In this document: one piece after another, positions 21,136 to 33,867 of the stretch | Layout of the letters: every line of letters begins with the position of its first letter | Position numbering within the stretch: the stretch's first letter is position 1 | Source of the DNA: Zarea fungicola | Taxonomy: Eukaryota > Ascomycota > Sordariomycetes > Hypocreales > Cordycipitaceae | Direction of reading: 5' to 3' | DNA length: 64,000 bases | NCBI GenBank assembly: GCA_900169235.1 | Contig: FWCC01000060.1 | Span: forward strand, 1-64,000 | The notes under the pieces: generated by a model | Told to the model about the DNA's origin: nothing | The model's database searches: none | Seen by the model: only the letters and a program-made list of their open reading frames with translations | Position numbers and translations under genes: made by a program

Positions 21136-24100
21136 AACGAGGTAGGAGCCTTCAGGCAAGTGATCTTACAGGCGAGATACACAATGCCTTCATGGCCCTC
21201 TTTGGCGAAGTTGATGAAGAAGAGAGTTCATCAAAGCTCTGAATGTGCTCGACGAACTATACCATCAAAGGAAATACTTATACTTGTAGCCTTTCATTTT
21301 CCCTCATAGTCTTGAGTTTCAATGCGAGATACGAATATCTACGAAACTAACGCCTAAACTAACGCCATTTTGAGATTGAAGTTTGATGTAGTAAACTTGT
21401 TGGACTCACACGTCTGCCATCAGATGGCGGTGGCCTGGCTACAAAACAAAGCAATGCAATGGACACGTTCTGGTGGCAGTGATTTGAATCGAATACAGTG
21501 GCAGGCATTGTAGTGTGCTCGTTAAAGTTACCCATAGTATCGTCAGGCTGAGTTGAACAACCATCTTATCACTCCACAGTGAATAACTAAAATGAGAGCA
21601 GTGTGCTATACGGTGGTGCTAACTGTTCCTCAGATCATCATTAACTGCATTCTTACCCTCTACTGGGCATTCTGCCCCTTGTTAGTGAGAGCCAAGAACT
21701 TTCGGTAAGACCAACTGCTCTGATCGTGATCAATCTGGCTGTTTCCATGGACGTATCTCCGTTCAGAAATACCATGCTGCCTGATCAGCATCCCACAGAG
21801 CTCAATTCCAGAGACCGAAGCTGTCAACGCTTTCTACCCAAATCTTAAGAGTTGTCGCCATAATAGATCAAGCATAACTAGTTATGTGGTACTCGATTGA
21901 AGCCAAGTGTCCCTTCAAGCTGCATACCACAAACCTTGCTTCTCATTTCACTGGGGGATCAATTACTGTTAATTTCTGCGGGATTAAGTCGCCTTGTTGG
22001 GAGAACACCGTTTGCCTCGTTAGCAGGCAACACACACACTAAATAGTCTCCGTACGGTCGATAGACGACAGGGCCAGTGGTCATGGCGATAACCTCGACT
22101 TAAAGTTACCGCCCAGGGGTATCTGACCTATCTGGCCTCCTTGCGACAACACACACAACAAGAGGTAACGGCTCTCCGTGTGAGTGTAGAAAAGAAGGAA
22201 AAGGATTGGCTCAAAGCTTCATTCGGGAGATTGAACAAGCAAACAGAAGCCATGTCTGCTGAAAAGTCAAAATTTGCTCTATTCGCGGCGCACAAAAAGG
22301 CCTAGTTGACCGTCTGAGTTGCCATATATTCTCGGGTGCCACATCAGGATGTATCCGAGACGAAAACTTACCATGCAAATGAGTGTTATAGCACCTATTT
22401 CCAAGATGAGTCTTCATTAGCAAGAGGCCATATAGCCATTTGGAGAAGACTAGCCAAACGCTATGTTCGTCCACTGTCTTTGGTCAGTCATGAGTTGATC
22501 TGGCTGATAACCGAATGTAATATTACGTGTCATAGGAACTGGTAGGACGGCTCACAGGGCAAACCCGGCTACAGGGCAGGTCGTGATAGGGCTATACTGT
22601 CCGGCACTTACTTATATATCAGAGGAGATAAGGAAAGCAAATTACATAGTATCAACATAGGTTCTTAAATCTACAGATTCTTGAACTTTGCCTGTTGATT
22701 ACCTACTTATATCTGCATGCAAGTATATGCACGTGAGCCTTTGCACTCATAGTTAATATTATTTTCGGATGTATACAATTTCCTCTACTGATTGCCTTTG
22801 ATGCTCCTCTAAAGGCTCCTCTCGTTTCAATTTCTATAACCGTAGCTGCCTGTGCCTTGGTAAGTTTGTTGCTATCATAATTACGGCGGTCAGCATGAAG
22901 TAAGTTATCTGTTTAGCATTCTAAACGCCAATTTGTCGCCCGTAACTTGTTATGAGTGAATTTTTTTATTGGCACGCTACAGCGTAGGTGGTGCACGGCC
23001 GTTACTCTGAATATAGCGTCATTTTGAGGCTTACATGCGCATCGACTTCTGTTAATACGAGTGGTCTCAGGTCTCTTCTTCGGTTACGTTAGGCAGCTCC
23101 TTGAATGATTTTTGTTTCCCTTTCGCGCGCAGTTGCCAGCAGTGACTGGCATTGCATTTCTGATCATGTTACTTGGCCAGAGTAGCGAAGCTGACAAGGT
23201 CAATATCTCTGGGCCTTGAGACACAAAGTACAAATAAGAGAATAAAAGGCAAGGACACCAGCAGAGGTATAGACAATAAAAACTCTTATATGCCCTGTGC
23301 ATGGCTGCCACAAAAGTCATTCCCGCACTGCCTCGTGAGTAAAATGGCGAAACACGCATCATGCAGGCCTTGGGAGGCAGCGCTCTGAAAAGGACCGTGT
23401 TATAAACAAAAGTGAAACATGCAGCAGCGCACACGCCTTATAGACGCGGCTAAAGTAGCTGTTGAGAGAGAGCAAGATTTTGCTTGGTCATCTACTTTTA
23501 TTCCGTACAAAGAAATCAAAATTTCCTTCTCTTGAGGCCTTCCTCGCAGCTTTTAATCTACGAACTGGCCAGGGAATGGCTCATGTCAACCCTGAACGCT
23601 GGCATGTCTTAACTGATTCATACACATGGCCAAATCCTTGTTTGAACGGGAAAATAAGTCCGTGAATACGGGAATTCCGATTATGGAGAAGATAGAAAGA
23701 AAGAATGGCCTTGCTCAATGCATGTCCAACTGGCGCGGTATCTCTTTTTTTTTTTTTTCCTTTTCTTTTTCTTGAACGGCCAATTTGGCAGCGGCTAGAG
23801 GCAAGAAGAACGTATACTTGCTTTTGCCAACTTATCAGATACTATGGAGGCCAAAACATCTGACACATATGCTACTGGTAATGTAACTAACTGCCTGTTT
23901 TGCGAGTGCTGGCGCAGAGTAAAGCGATTTCTTTTTTCACCCACAGAGACACCACCATTTACAGCCTCGATAAGACTTTTTCTTACACGGGATGAATCGC
24001 CTCTCCGTAACAGCGCTTCATCATAATATATGTCTTTGGAATGATACCTCCGCAAAGTCGCGGAGATTTGCACAGTGCTACTCTCAATCAACATCATACA

Positions 24101-27100
24101 CGTTTCAAAGGTGCACTCGATTAATACCCATGCCGTTCAATTACCCAATTTGTTTCTTCTTTTTGTTTAAATTACCATCTTCAGCCACCATTAGGAGGAA
24201 ACCGTTTCATCAATTTTCATTCTGAAAACACTGTCGATCAGGGTTTGGAGTTCCCGTTTCTCTCCCGCTAGGGGGTCCCGTGTTTCTATTTAAACGTGCA
24301 CCCTGTTTTTTGCTTCTCAACTAATATGGAAGGACTCCCCGAAATCGAACGGATGTGCCGTCATATTGACAAACTAGGTCTAATACGCGGATTTCGAGTA
24401 CCCGTCCCTCCCCTCACTCCCTTGCCGCTCCGGGAGGAAACAAAGGGAGGGGAGGGGAGACGGGGGCGGGGTCATGCATGACGAGATCTTACTGGTGAAA
24501 AGCGATATGCTTCTGCAACTTTGCCCGTGCCATCGGCTACATCCAATCAAATCGAGTATATGCCGTTTTGTTTATGATGTGAGGGTCAAAATATCCGAGA
24601 AGTTATTGAAACGCATGGCGCGATAGTGGATGGTTGAACTGTTCCAAAAGCAGGTCTCACGTAGGATAGGACGATCTCCAGGAGCACACAGATGGGCAGG
24701 AATATGGACACCGTGTACGCTCTCCATGAGCCAACTAGGTCGATCCGTGAGGCTACAGTTCTTGATACAGCGCTGGCTTGCATTAGAAGTTGGATGTCAT
24801 CATCAATTCCCTGTGCGTTCGCTCCATTTTCTATTGCATATTGTCCATTGCCCTTTCCAGGACTTGAGGATTTTAGTTTGACATAACTCTACTTATGGGT
24901 TGCACAAGAGCTAGGTAATAATTGACGGTCCATCCAAGTCTTCGAGAATGGCGCAGGGAGGCGACAACTTCACAAGCAGCATTGCACAAAAGGGAACAAA
25001 AATATTCCTATTGTGCCATGTATGAACAGTTCCACGTCCAGCATGACAATTATACGCATTGACCCTTTCACAATTTCTGTAACATATGATATAGGTAAGA
25101 AGCTTGCGTGTTGCAGTAGAAGTGGATGATTGAGATCTGATGAAAAAAGCAGGCAAAAAAAGTCATCCGTTTTGTATTGTTTAGCTGATCCAAAGTCGTA
25201 GCATTTACCAAGGACGGAGGGAGAATAAAAAGAAATACTGCAAAGGAAAAAGAAAATAAGAAGCCCGCGAAAAATGACGGGTCTTTCGCTAGGTTGGATT
25301 CGCAGAAGCAAATTTCCAAGCCTGGAAGCTCCGACTAGCTGGGACAAAGCAAACATGCATAGCTGTTTTGCCCAGCAAATGTATCCCTGCTTGTCAAAGC
25401 CCCTGCGGATGGGTATCGGCAGAAGCTCCTCTTTTGTTCTTTGCCACGTTGGAATGTCGAAATCTATAGGCATGCGAACCATGCACGGCAAGATCATGCC
25501 GCACATCAGCTGAATTTATACGTTATGCGTTGTACGAAGTACGAGTAGCGTGGCAGCTGGGCAGGCTGTGGGCGTCATTGCGGCTTCAGCAGTCATCAGT
25601 CAAGCATACAGCTGAGAAAAGAAAGAAAAAAGGAAAGGGGAAATAATATAGCAAAAGCTCTGTTGATATTTACTGGTAACATCTTGGTATTTGGTATACT
25701 GGTACAGTGACGGACATGTCCAAACCGGAAGCTGATTGCAAGGACCCTTGCTTTGTAGTCTGCCCTGCGAACCACGTACGATCGGCGAGACACTTGTCCC
25801 GCATTTCGTCCTAGATTGAATTAATGTTGGAGGGTGTGGAAGATTGCCCGCCAAAAAAAATCATGTTAGTCAATTCTGAATTCAGTACGCCCGAAGATAT
25901 AATGTCACATCAGCTTAAGTTGAGCCTGCTTCGTTCGCTCTGTCCCTGGAGAGTTGCTTCATAGGAGTGGGAGGACGCTGTTTTAGGACGGGGAAAATAG
26001 CACGGCTATCCTGTACGGCTTATACTTGGAAGGGTACTTCAGGTAGGATCAATATCAAAGTACCATTGCAGGATGTAGCGTGCTAGAAAAAGAAAACCTA
26101 GAACTAAAGTGTCTGATCGAGGCTGCAACTGAATAATGGCACCACCTTTTCCCCTTGGTGGCCTCCGGCAGCAGGTTCAGATACAGCTGCAAAGTAATTA
26201 ATCAATATTTTATAAGCTCGTATGTTTGGACGAGACAAGGGCAAAGTAAAGTTGATGGATTGAAAGCTATTTGGTCGCGCCGAGCTGTGAGGTGGTGTGT
26301 AGGCTTTTGTGGCATTGTACTGTCACGACTTCAATTGGCCGCTGCCTAATTTCGTGAGAATGCTCTGGCCCACCGACAGGGAAAGTTGCTGTTACGGATA
26401 ACACTGGCAACACGGGATGTCTGACGAAGCAGACGCTGCAAGTCGTTACAGGCCACGGCACCAAAAAGAAAGCCATCACGGCCGTGCGTGTGCAGTGGGC
26501 GAGGGCTGACAAGAGCCATTTGCCAACCTGTCAGACTGGTAGCATTCTGAGCTCTGACTTTCTGAAGCTGCCCAGGCGGCTCAAGGCTGGACGCGGCTTG
26601 ATACCAGTAAGGGCTAGTCCTTACATGCGCCAGTGAAGGCTCTACCACCGGAACCACAACCGTCTTCCGAATGGAGTACCTGTCCTGCGAAGCGGGAATA
26701 CTGCCAGGCCTTCCGTGTGGGGCAGAATGAAGAGACTTGTGGTGGCTTTGTTTGCCAATTCGGCGTCATTCCAACAAACCCTGTTGATTGTTCGTGTCCT
26801 TTGGTGGTCGGCAGACCGGGGAGTAGAGCCTCGGCCACCATGTGCCCTGTGCAAGTGCTGTACTCCGTATAACCGAACGTTGGTTATCGTTTAGCTGTAC
26901 GGCGTAAACTGCCGTGAAATGTCCCTGTCAGATGCGTTTATGCGGCCTGTCACTCATCAAGCCCCTCGAAAATGGCAACACCGGCCTTGCCGTATTTTGA
27001 GCGCCGTCGGCGAGCCGAAAAAAAGTCCCTCCGGTTTGCTGGGAAGTGACAGCTCGTACGCAGCAAGATTTGCTTTTGGCTCTGTACCGCCACTGGAAGA

Positions 27101-29807
27101 AGACTGCGCACTCTCCCAAACTCGCGCGTCATATTTGTAGTCTATACCCTGGCCAATTTTTATCCCTGTGTGGACCGTTGGACCAGGTTCTCGGGCAGCT
27201 TGCGGTCCCAGGTTCGTGATGTACTGTAGTGGCACCAAAGGTTCATAAATTTTTAATTCTCTTTTTGTTATTGCTAGAGGATTATTAAGATTTGTGCCGA
27301 GCTCCTGGCTCCTTGCTAGCACATTAATAACGTTTTTAACATCCTCACCGTCACCGTTTTACATATCACAAGTCACATCCATGTGGGCTCCCTGCTTGCC
27401 GCTGGCTGGCGGAGTAAGAGGAGAACGAGCGGGCAGCTTCATCTCAGTCAAGTTATCCAGAATAACGGTTCGAATGCTCCGGACTTGTTATTAATAGCCG
27501 TCTTGTGCGGAGCCCGTCCTGGAACTTTGTAGCCAGGGCCGAAATGGTCTCGCGAGAGCCCGGGGGAGCCGAAGCCATCAACACAAGATGGCGGAGGCCA
27601 AAGGGGCCGGTTATTTGTTTATTAGTGATGTTACTTAGTATGCTGCGTGTTGCTTATCGCGAAATAATTAAACATGCGTTTTTCTTTTCGCTCAAGTGCG
27701 GAGGCCCAGAGGATAGTGGTGCATCACCTACGCCAGCGACACTAGATGTTTCCCAGGCAAGCTCCACATGCTGTAGCATTGGATTCCCTACCACTGGAGT
27801 TAAACAGTAGCTTGACTAGCTGCTGCGCCTTGATCATGACCACCATCACTACTGGGAGTAATCCCATAGTAATGTGATACACCACAAGAAAGCAAGCAAA
27901 AAAGTGACAGATGATAGCAAGGGGGCAAGGGATCGCCCGACTGGTATGCTAATAAGGCGTAGCCTGGCCAATGGTGGCGCGAGTGTCCCACACCAAACCA
28001 GACTGCTGGCGACGGGAAAAAGCAATCTTGCATTGCATAAGAAGCTAATGCAGCTGCATCAGCTGCATTGAAATCATTCGTGTCTGACTCGATGCACCAC
28101 TTTCGGGGACCTTTTATGACGATTAGAATCATGTATACAGAGCATTTACGTGTCTGGAATTTTTCTAGGGATGGTGTGCGATTGTGCTGTTGCAGCCATG
28201 GGTAAAAATGACACTTTGGATGAAGCCAACAGTGCGAGAAAACCAAAGCTCCAGAGACGGCGCGTATTTTACTATTTTCCTGTTGGTCCCTGCGAGTAGC
28301 TTGGAGCTTTGGGCTTGGAGCTTGGACAGATTGACACATGCTGGTAGCCAGTGTGGCGTAGGTAAGCAGCGACGATAAAAACAAGGCATACTGGTAAAAT
28401 CTCGGATTTCAAAGCCGTGATGAGGGCCAATTGTGGCTTAGTTGGCTATTCAGAGTCATTATTCCACGATGGTGTCTCGGCCGTTTGAGCAAATGGAGAG
28501 GTGGCAAGAGGCGCAGAGTGCTGGTGCTGGTGCTGAGATGGTTGCGGAAGGGAGGCAGCTGGCAGCACAGTAATTCCCAATAGTCCCGAGCTGCCCTTGC
28601 GCTTGGAGAGCTTTTGAGCCCCAGTCGCCCACCATCCACTGCGGCTTGGGAAGAGAGACAACAGGTGGAGAGTAATGTGGAGGTACGCCGCCATCGCAAC
28701 TCCCGCAATGGTGGTTATGGTGCCGCGTCTGTCTGGGTCCAGGTCTGAGAGCCACTACAGCGAGCCCCCTGTCGTATTAGTGTCTTCGTTTGGCATGGCG
28801 TTTTGCTTATTTTTGCGCTTTTCTTTCCTGGGCCGAGACGGTATTCTTTTTCTTTTTTGCTTCACCCTTGCAACCCTTGCAGCCCATGCACCAGGGAAGT
28901 TGCCTTGTTGTGTGGTCGGTGGCTTCTACCCCACCCACTGTTCCTCCAGGGTGCTGCTCCTTGCTTTTTGAGTCTGGTCGTGCTTTTCTGCCCTTGGGTC
29001 CGTCATAAAAAGAATGACAGGCCCTCCGATATGGAGTTTGTGAGGAATGTTCTCTTTATGATACGAATGTGTACCTAAGTTGAAGAAATTACGTGGACGA
29101 TTTTCGCTCTTTTCTCCTGCAAGCAGCAAATCAACAAACGCGCCTACCACTTGAGTATCCTGCTAGCATCTGTTGCCAGCTGCCAACGTTTAGTTACCCG
29201 AGCGCCCGCCCTTCCGCTACCCGCCCTCTCGGCTGCAGTGCAACGGCCTTCCAGAATTGGCAACTCCCAGCAGCTCCCACCCAGCTTCTACGCCGCACTC
29301 TTACATCAAGGCCACCCACCGCCTCAACCGAGTCGGCGCTCAACTAAGCCCGGATACGGCCGCAAAACCCGGCAGATGCTCCGTTGAATCGTCGAGAACA
29401 GCATTCATCTACCGCATATTTAGAAGCTCCTTGTTTTCTTGCCGTCGCCAGCCTCCGCCCTGGACGGTTCCCGCTCCACACTCTAGTCGTGTCTCGTCGT
29501 ATGTCACTGCTAGCCAGACAGCGCATCATCGATTTCAATCCCGGCTTTTGATCACGACCACCCCCGGAAATGCTATGAACAGACTTCTCTGCGCCACTTA
29601 ATTTCAAACTCCTTGGTCAGCCAAAAGACGACTACTCGTTGTCAGCCGTACTGACAACTCACCCGCTCTACAACTCGAGACATTGTGTAACCTCGCTTCG
29701 CAAACGCCCGTGTTTCCACTGCAGAGCTGCGCCTATTTCAAGTCATACTGCATTTCTAATACGCTATCGAATTCCCTGAAACACCTTCATCTCAGATCCT
29801 CGCAGCC
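21136..29807. other. 8.7-kb gene-poor block
   Basis: No gene can be supported. Open frames are short or occur in mutually overlapping registers on both strands, without recognisable motifs. Notable local features are a poly-T run at 23744-23758, a G-rich tract at 24430-24472 (GGGAGGGGAGGGG), and a more GC-rich section at 26350-27320 where long frames are open on both strands. One of these, on the plus strand at 26633-26872, has nine cysteines, including spaced TCPAKREYC..TCGGFVC..DCSCP. The last 700 bases (29100-29807) are C/T-rich and probably form the leader and promoter of the gene at 29808. Confidence 0.5.
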
Positions 29808-31373
29808 ATGTCAACTAGATTTGACCGTTTCGAAAGGCTCTTCGCCTACAAGCGCAAGGGATCTTTGCCGGCCGTAACATGCGAGCCTCCTAGCCCAATT
29901 GCTCGCCCCAGAGAAATTGAACAACAGTTCCCTGCACCATCATTCATCCGCCCCAAGGCACTGCGGATGTGCGCACGGGACGAAATCAGCCTCAGAGAAG
30001 CAACTGGCCGTTCTCCTTCCGTACCCGACATCTTCACTACGCAAGGTTCCATCAGGGGCCATTCTCGCAACGACGGCTCAACAGGCAGCTCGTGCTCGAC
30101 AAAAGGACCCGTTCGTTCCCCGTCTCTGAGTAGCCGAAGACAGGATCGCCGGCTTGTTACCGGCTTGCGAGAGTTTCAATTTCCTCAGCCTTCCATCCGC
30201 AACGGAGAGATCTCTCCCCAGTCATCAACATTCAGCGTCAAATCTTGTGAAGCCCCCCGCATACCCAGTCCGCGCTCCCGCTCACCTCTCCATATGGACA
30301 TCCCTCCCTACAGAATAGATACGCCGCCATCTTCCGATCCGGAGGATAACATCGCGCATTCGCAGCCCTGGAAGACAAAGAAGCTTCCCGAGCTTCCTCA
30401 TCGCGCTCCACCCACACCTGGCGAGTCCCCGCAACTGGGACCATTATCTGAGCCACCACAGATACCCCAACTGCGTCACTCTCAGTCCACAGGCGCACTT
30501 GAGAAGATGATGTTCAGCGACATTCCTCTGGATTTTGGTGATGCCGTTGAGGATGTGCCTATGCGCAGATCCAACAGTGAGCGTAGCCTCGCACCGTCTG
30601 AAGCTACATCATCTGCCAGCTCTATTCTCCGGGAGCCAGGTGTAAATGAGTTCCTTAATCTGAGCGACGATGATATCGCAGAAGATACCGAAGAGGAACT
30701 TGCCGAACAGGATACAGACTCGCTTACGGCTCTGCAGCCTTTAGCTTCTACACTGTTGACTCTCACTCCCCCGCGCGCCAGCCAGCCCGCCACAGCAGCT
30801 GCTTTTGAGGCTGCCAGAATTGCTAAACGATATGATTTTGACTTGATCTACGTCGTAAATCTCTGGCCTGGTCAAGCGCTTGAGTCAACTGGTGAGCGAC
30901 CTTTAATCGGTCGACTCCTGGCGGCCCATGGCTTGCACCATGTTCCCTCCCCACTCCAAATATCATCTCTGGTTCACACGACAATCCTGCGATCAGATGG
31001 CTGGATCGAGTACCGTAACACTGACGCTCGTCCTCACGACCTTGCCCGCGGCTACGCTAGCGCCTTCTACACTGGTCAGTACGCCAGAAGTTTGTCTGGA
31101 AATAGATCTAATCCTGTCTCTGGCGTTCGACTGTCGGAGCAGATCGACCGTGGCATCGTCTTCGCCGCCTATCGAAAGCCACGCGCAGGTAATGACCGCT
31201 TGGGTCATTCTTTTGATGACAAGGAGCTTGGCGAGCTTCACCGTGAGGCCGAGACGCTCGTGGAGATGCTCATTGACATCCATGTCACCAACCGCCTGCG
31301 TCAGCCACCCACTTGCACCCGTGCTGCTGAAGAGACTGGGCCAATGCCACTACAACAGCTCGTTTCTGCATAA
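29808..31373 (+). CDS. Uncharacterised 521-aa protein with a disordered N-terminus and C-terminal globular domain
   Basis: I do not recognise a named family. It is a single exon, with ATG 29808 in the context CAGCCATGTC. Residues 1 to about 320 are serine/proline-rich and mostly disordered, with many SP/TP sites (SPSVPDIF, SPRSRSPL, RAPPTPGESPQLGPLSEPP) and an acidic stretch (DDDIAEDTEEELAEQDTD, near residues 285-305). From about residue 330 the sequence looks globular: EAARIAKRYDFDLIYVVNLWP, then LIGRLLAAHGL, GWIEYRNTDARPHDLARGYAS and a C-terminal amphipathic helix rich in E/L (ELGELHREAETLVEMLIDIHV). The hydrophobic strand followed by NLWP resembles GAF/PAS-like folds seen in other fungal proteins, but that is only an impression. 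No signal peptide or membrane segment. Confidence 0.8.
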   Translation: MSTRFDRFERLFAYKRKGSLPAVTCEPPSPIARPREIEQQFPAPSFIRPKALRMCARDEISLREATGRSPSVPDIFTTQGSIRGHSRNDGSTGSSCSTKGPVRSPSLSSRRQDRRLVTGLREFQFPQPSIRNGEISPQSSTFSVKSCEAPRIPSPRSRSPLHMDIPPYRIDTPPSSDPEDNIAHSQPWKTKKLPELPHRAPPTPGESPQLGPLSEPPQIPQLRHSQSTGALEKMMFSDIPLDFGDAVEDVPMRRSNSERSLAPSEATSSASSILREPGVNEFLNLSDDDIAEDTEEELAEQDTDSLTALQPLASTLLTLTPPRASQPATAAAFEAARIAKRYDFDLIYVVNLWPGQALESTGERPLIGRLLAAHGLHHVPSPLQISSLVHTTILRSDGWIEYRNTDARPHDLARGYASAFYTGQYARSLSGNRSNPVSGVRLSEQIDRGIVFAAYRKPRAGNDRLGHSFDDKELGELHREAETLVEMLIDIHVTNRLRQPPTCTRAAEETGPMPLQQLVSA

Positions 31374-32086
31374 ATAAAGATGGAAATACACACCATAATA
31401 TTCTAGGCAACACGCCTACGCCATCTATCACGGCATCGCGCAGCAAGCACTTTTTTTTTTTTTTTTCGAAACACCGCAATGATACCTCTTGGGACTTGGG
31501 ATTCTGAATTCTTAAGAATGCAACGAAATATGATTATGATCTAGACCAAGGTTTGGTCTTCTGCTGTTTTTCTCCTTTTCTCATCTTTTACATAATTTTT
31601 TTTTATACATATTGAACATATGTAAACAGTCAGTTCTTAGAGGCCACCCGGCTGTGGATCTCAAGACGTCGGAGCAACACATTTCTTTGTCTTTCGTTTG
31701 TGTCTTGCTTATTGGTGGATAATATGTCCACAAGCAAAAAATGAGTACCTTGTTTGAAACAGGGTGATATAAGCCATAAATTGGCATGGGAAGCTATGTT
31801 GAGATATGTATTTTCTTGGTTTTTGCACATACAGGGCGAGGTTGAACAGGACATCAAATCGCCACGATGACTACCTAGCATATATGAACACGAAATGAAT
31901 CGATAATCTTTTGAGAAAACTTTTCTCTGTACTTGAATTGCGTGCGGTGTGGTGCATAGATGTGAGGTGTAACATGTGTAGGTGTGCGAAATGGCCACGT
32001 ACCGCGTCAGGGTTGAAGCATGTAACCGTGATGCCTCTTATTTTACTATATTCTTTCTTTTATTTATATATGTATTTATTTACTTG
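31374..32086. other. Convergent intergenic region
   Basis: 3' ends of the convergent genes at 31373 (plus) and 32087 (minus). It contains a T18 run at 31450-31467 and AT-rich sequence. No gene seen. Confidence 0.6.
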
Positions 32087-33382
32087 CTAATCAAATGGAA
32101 TTCTGCGTAAAGCATCCCCGCGTCCCATTTTCTTTACTTCTTGTGCAGCAGCTATGCTACTTGGCACCTTGATGCCACAACAATCATCCCAACTTTTACC
32201 GTCATGACTATGGCCCTCATGACTATGATCCTCGCCATCAGGCCCTGCCGCCGCCGCCGCGACCATATCCTCCTCGTTCATACCATCTGCCGCCGTCACC
32301 ATGGATCCAAACAGGAAGTGCTGCATGACGGGCAACTTGCCCAGGATCTCCGCCACAAACATGCGTCGCATGCCACCGTCAATCTTGGTCCACGACTTGG
32401 CCGATGAGATGTCGTCCAGCATAGGGCTGTGCCAGCGCAGGCCCTTGACTGTCTTTGTGCTGTTGACAAAGGCGACCTGGCCGAGGTAGAGGTAGTCCGC
32501 GCCGCTCTCTTCCAGCGTGAGGTCCTGGTGGATGGCGCGCGGGGTAATGTACGGGTGGTGCAGGAGCTGGGACGCGCCAAAGAGGAACGGCAGGAACTGG
32601 TAGTCGTCGAGTCCCCAGACGCCGTGGGAGCCCGCGGGCTCGAGGTAGTAGAGCATCTGAACGCTGCGCATGAGAGCAAGGTAGCGGGCAAAGACGCGCA
32701 GTACGAGTGCCTGGAGATCGGTCGGCTGCAGCACGCGCAGCTTGTACAGGCACAGCAGCCACATGGCAAAGTTGATCTCGTGGCCAGAGCCGTAGTCTAT
32801 GCGGTTGCGGTTGCCAAACGATTCGCGCAAGTAGGCAGAGGCCTCTGCGATGGCAGCGGCGTTGCTCTCGAGCCCGAGTTGCTGGTGCCAAGCGTTGCTG
32901 CGCTCGTGGATGAGGTCGACGAAGCCACGAAAAGCCTTGTTACCGAAACGCGAGCCGCCTTGTTCGTTGGGTGGCGAGGCCCTTGTAAAAGACTCGGCCT
33001 CTTCGAGAATCTGGAGGAGCGTCTTGATGGCATTGCTGAGGTTGGCGCCCGAGACGGCTGAGGCGGAGCATGGTGTATCAACGACAGCTTCGGCGAGACC
33101 AAAGACCCAGCCGACGATGGTGTTGTAGGCAGGAGAGGCAAGAAAGAGCTCGTGGTCCTGTTTTGATAGGATTCGGCGAGAGGGTGTTTTGAATATCCAG
33201 TTTGGTACATCTGGGAGCTGCTCAGGCAGTGTTGGCGTCTCCGGCACTGGCGTCGGATTCGACAATGGCGTTCGACGTTTGCGGGGCTCGAGTTTGGGGA
33301 GGCGGTCTTTGAGATTTGTTATTGAGGCGGTTATGGGTGCCGGAGGAGAATTCTGGCTCGGTAATACTCCGCTGGATGCCAT
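32087..33382 (-). CDS. rrd1: PP2A phosphatase activator (PTPA), peptidyl-prolyl isomerase of the RRD family
   Basis: PTPA proteins are chaperone-like activators of PP2A-type phosphatases with proline-isomerase activity. Single exon; the frame continues upstream to 33463 but only from a TTG, so ATG 33382 (MASSGVLPSQ) is chosen, giving 431 aa. Family blocks are IFKTPSRRILS, YNTIVGWVFGLAEAV, RFGNKAFRGF, the signature YGSGHEINFAMWL, LEPAGSHGVWGLDDYQFLPFLFGASQL, and KTVKGLRWHSPMLDDISS..SWTKIDGGM. The C-terminal tail, with a His-rich SHEGHSHDGKSW followed by CCGIKVPSSIAA, is the extension that distinguishes RRD1-type from RRD2-type members in filamentous fungi as I remember them. The neighbour rrp46 is divergent. 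Confidence 0.93.
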   Translation of the reverse strand: MASSGVLPSQNSPPAPITASITNLKDRLPKLEPRKRRTPLSNPTPVPETPTLPEQLPDVPNWIFKTPSRRILSKQDHELFLASPAYNTIVGWVFGLAEAVVDTPCSASAVSGANLSNAIKTLLQILEEAESFTRASPPNEQGGSRFGNKAFRGFVDLIHERSNAWHQQLGLESNAAAIAEASAYLRESFGNRNRIDYGSGHEINFAMWLLCLYKLRVLQPTDLQALVLRVFARYLALMRSVQMLYYLEPAGSHGVWGLDDYQFLPFLFGASQLLHHPYITPRAIHQDLTLEESGADYLYLGQVAFVNSTKTVKGLRWHSPMLDDISSAKSWTKIDGGMRRMFVAEILGKLPVMQHFLFGSMVTAADGMNEEDMVAAAAAGPDGEDHSHEGHSHDGKSWDDCCGIKVPSSIAAAQEVKKMGRGDALRRIPFD

Positions 33383-33867
33383 GTTTTTCGTTTGTATAAT
33401 GGGTATTGTAGAAAGGAACGTGTAGAATGAAAGTCTTGGAAGTACCTTGACGGCGGGAGGCAATGTAGCGGGCAGGAGATCTGCTAAATTGCCCCACTAT
33501 AGCTTGTTCAAGCTGGTGCAGCTGGCGGGTTGATTAGAAACCTGATCAATGATGATGGTTCGATGCTTTTTTATGGCATCTGTGTAACATAAAATAAAAA
33601 ATTTCTAGTTTTCTATTAGCCAATTCGCAATGTTTGTATACATCTTCTCCGTCTTGCATTCTCATTACTTGTTACGACGGACATCGGAGCTTGATCCAGT
33701 TTCTATGTACTCTCTCATAGCAGGATTCTAGAAGTGGTACTTTGCGATACCCACCTAAAAAAAATTACAACGAGCATGAAGGCTCAGTCCTCGCTGAAAA
33801 TTCCAAGTTGTGGCACAACTCTCAAAGAAAAAGCGTCGCATTTTCTCTTTCCACAGTACACAGAAAG
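33383..33867. promoter_or_regulatory. Shared divergent promoter, rrd1 / rrp46
   Basis: 485 bp separate two divergent start codons. The region is AT-rich, without obvious long motifs; a bidirectional promoter is inferred only from geometry. Confidence 0.4.

Noticed and set aside
32429..33061. 210-codon antisense open frame inside the PP2A activator gene
   Set aside because: Entirely within a well-supported gene and unlike any known protein; compositional shadow.
33383..33463. N-terminal extension of the PP2A activator to 33463
   Set aside because: Relies on a TTG start; family similarity begins after ATG 33382.
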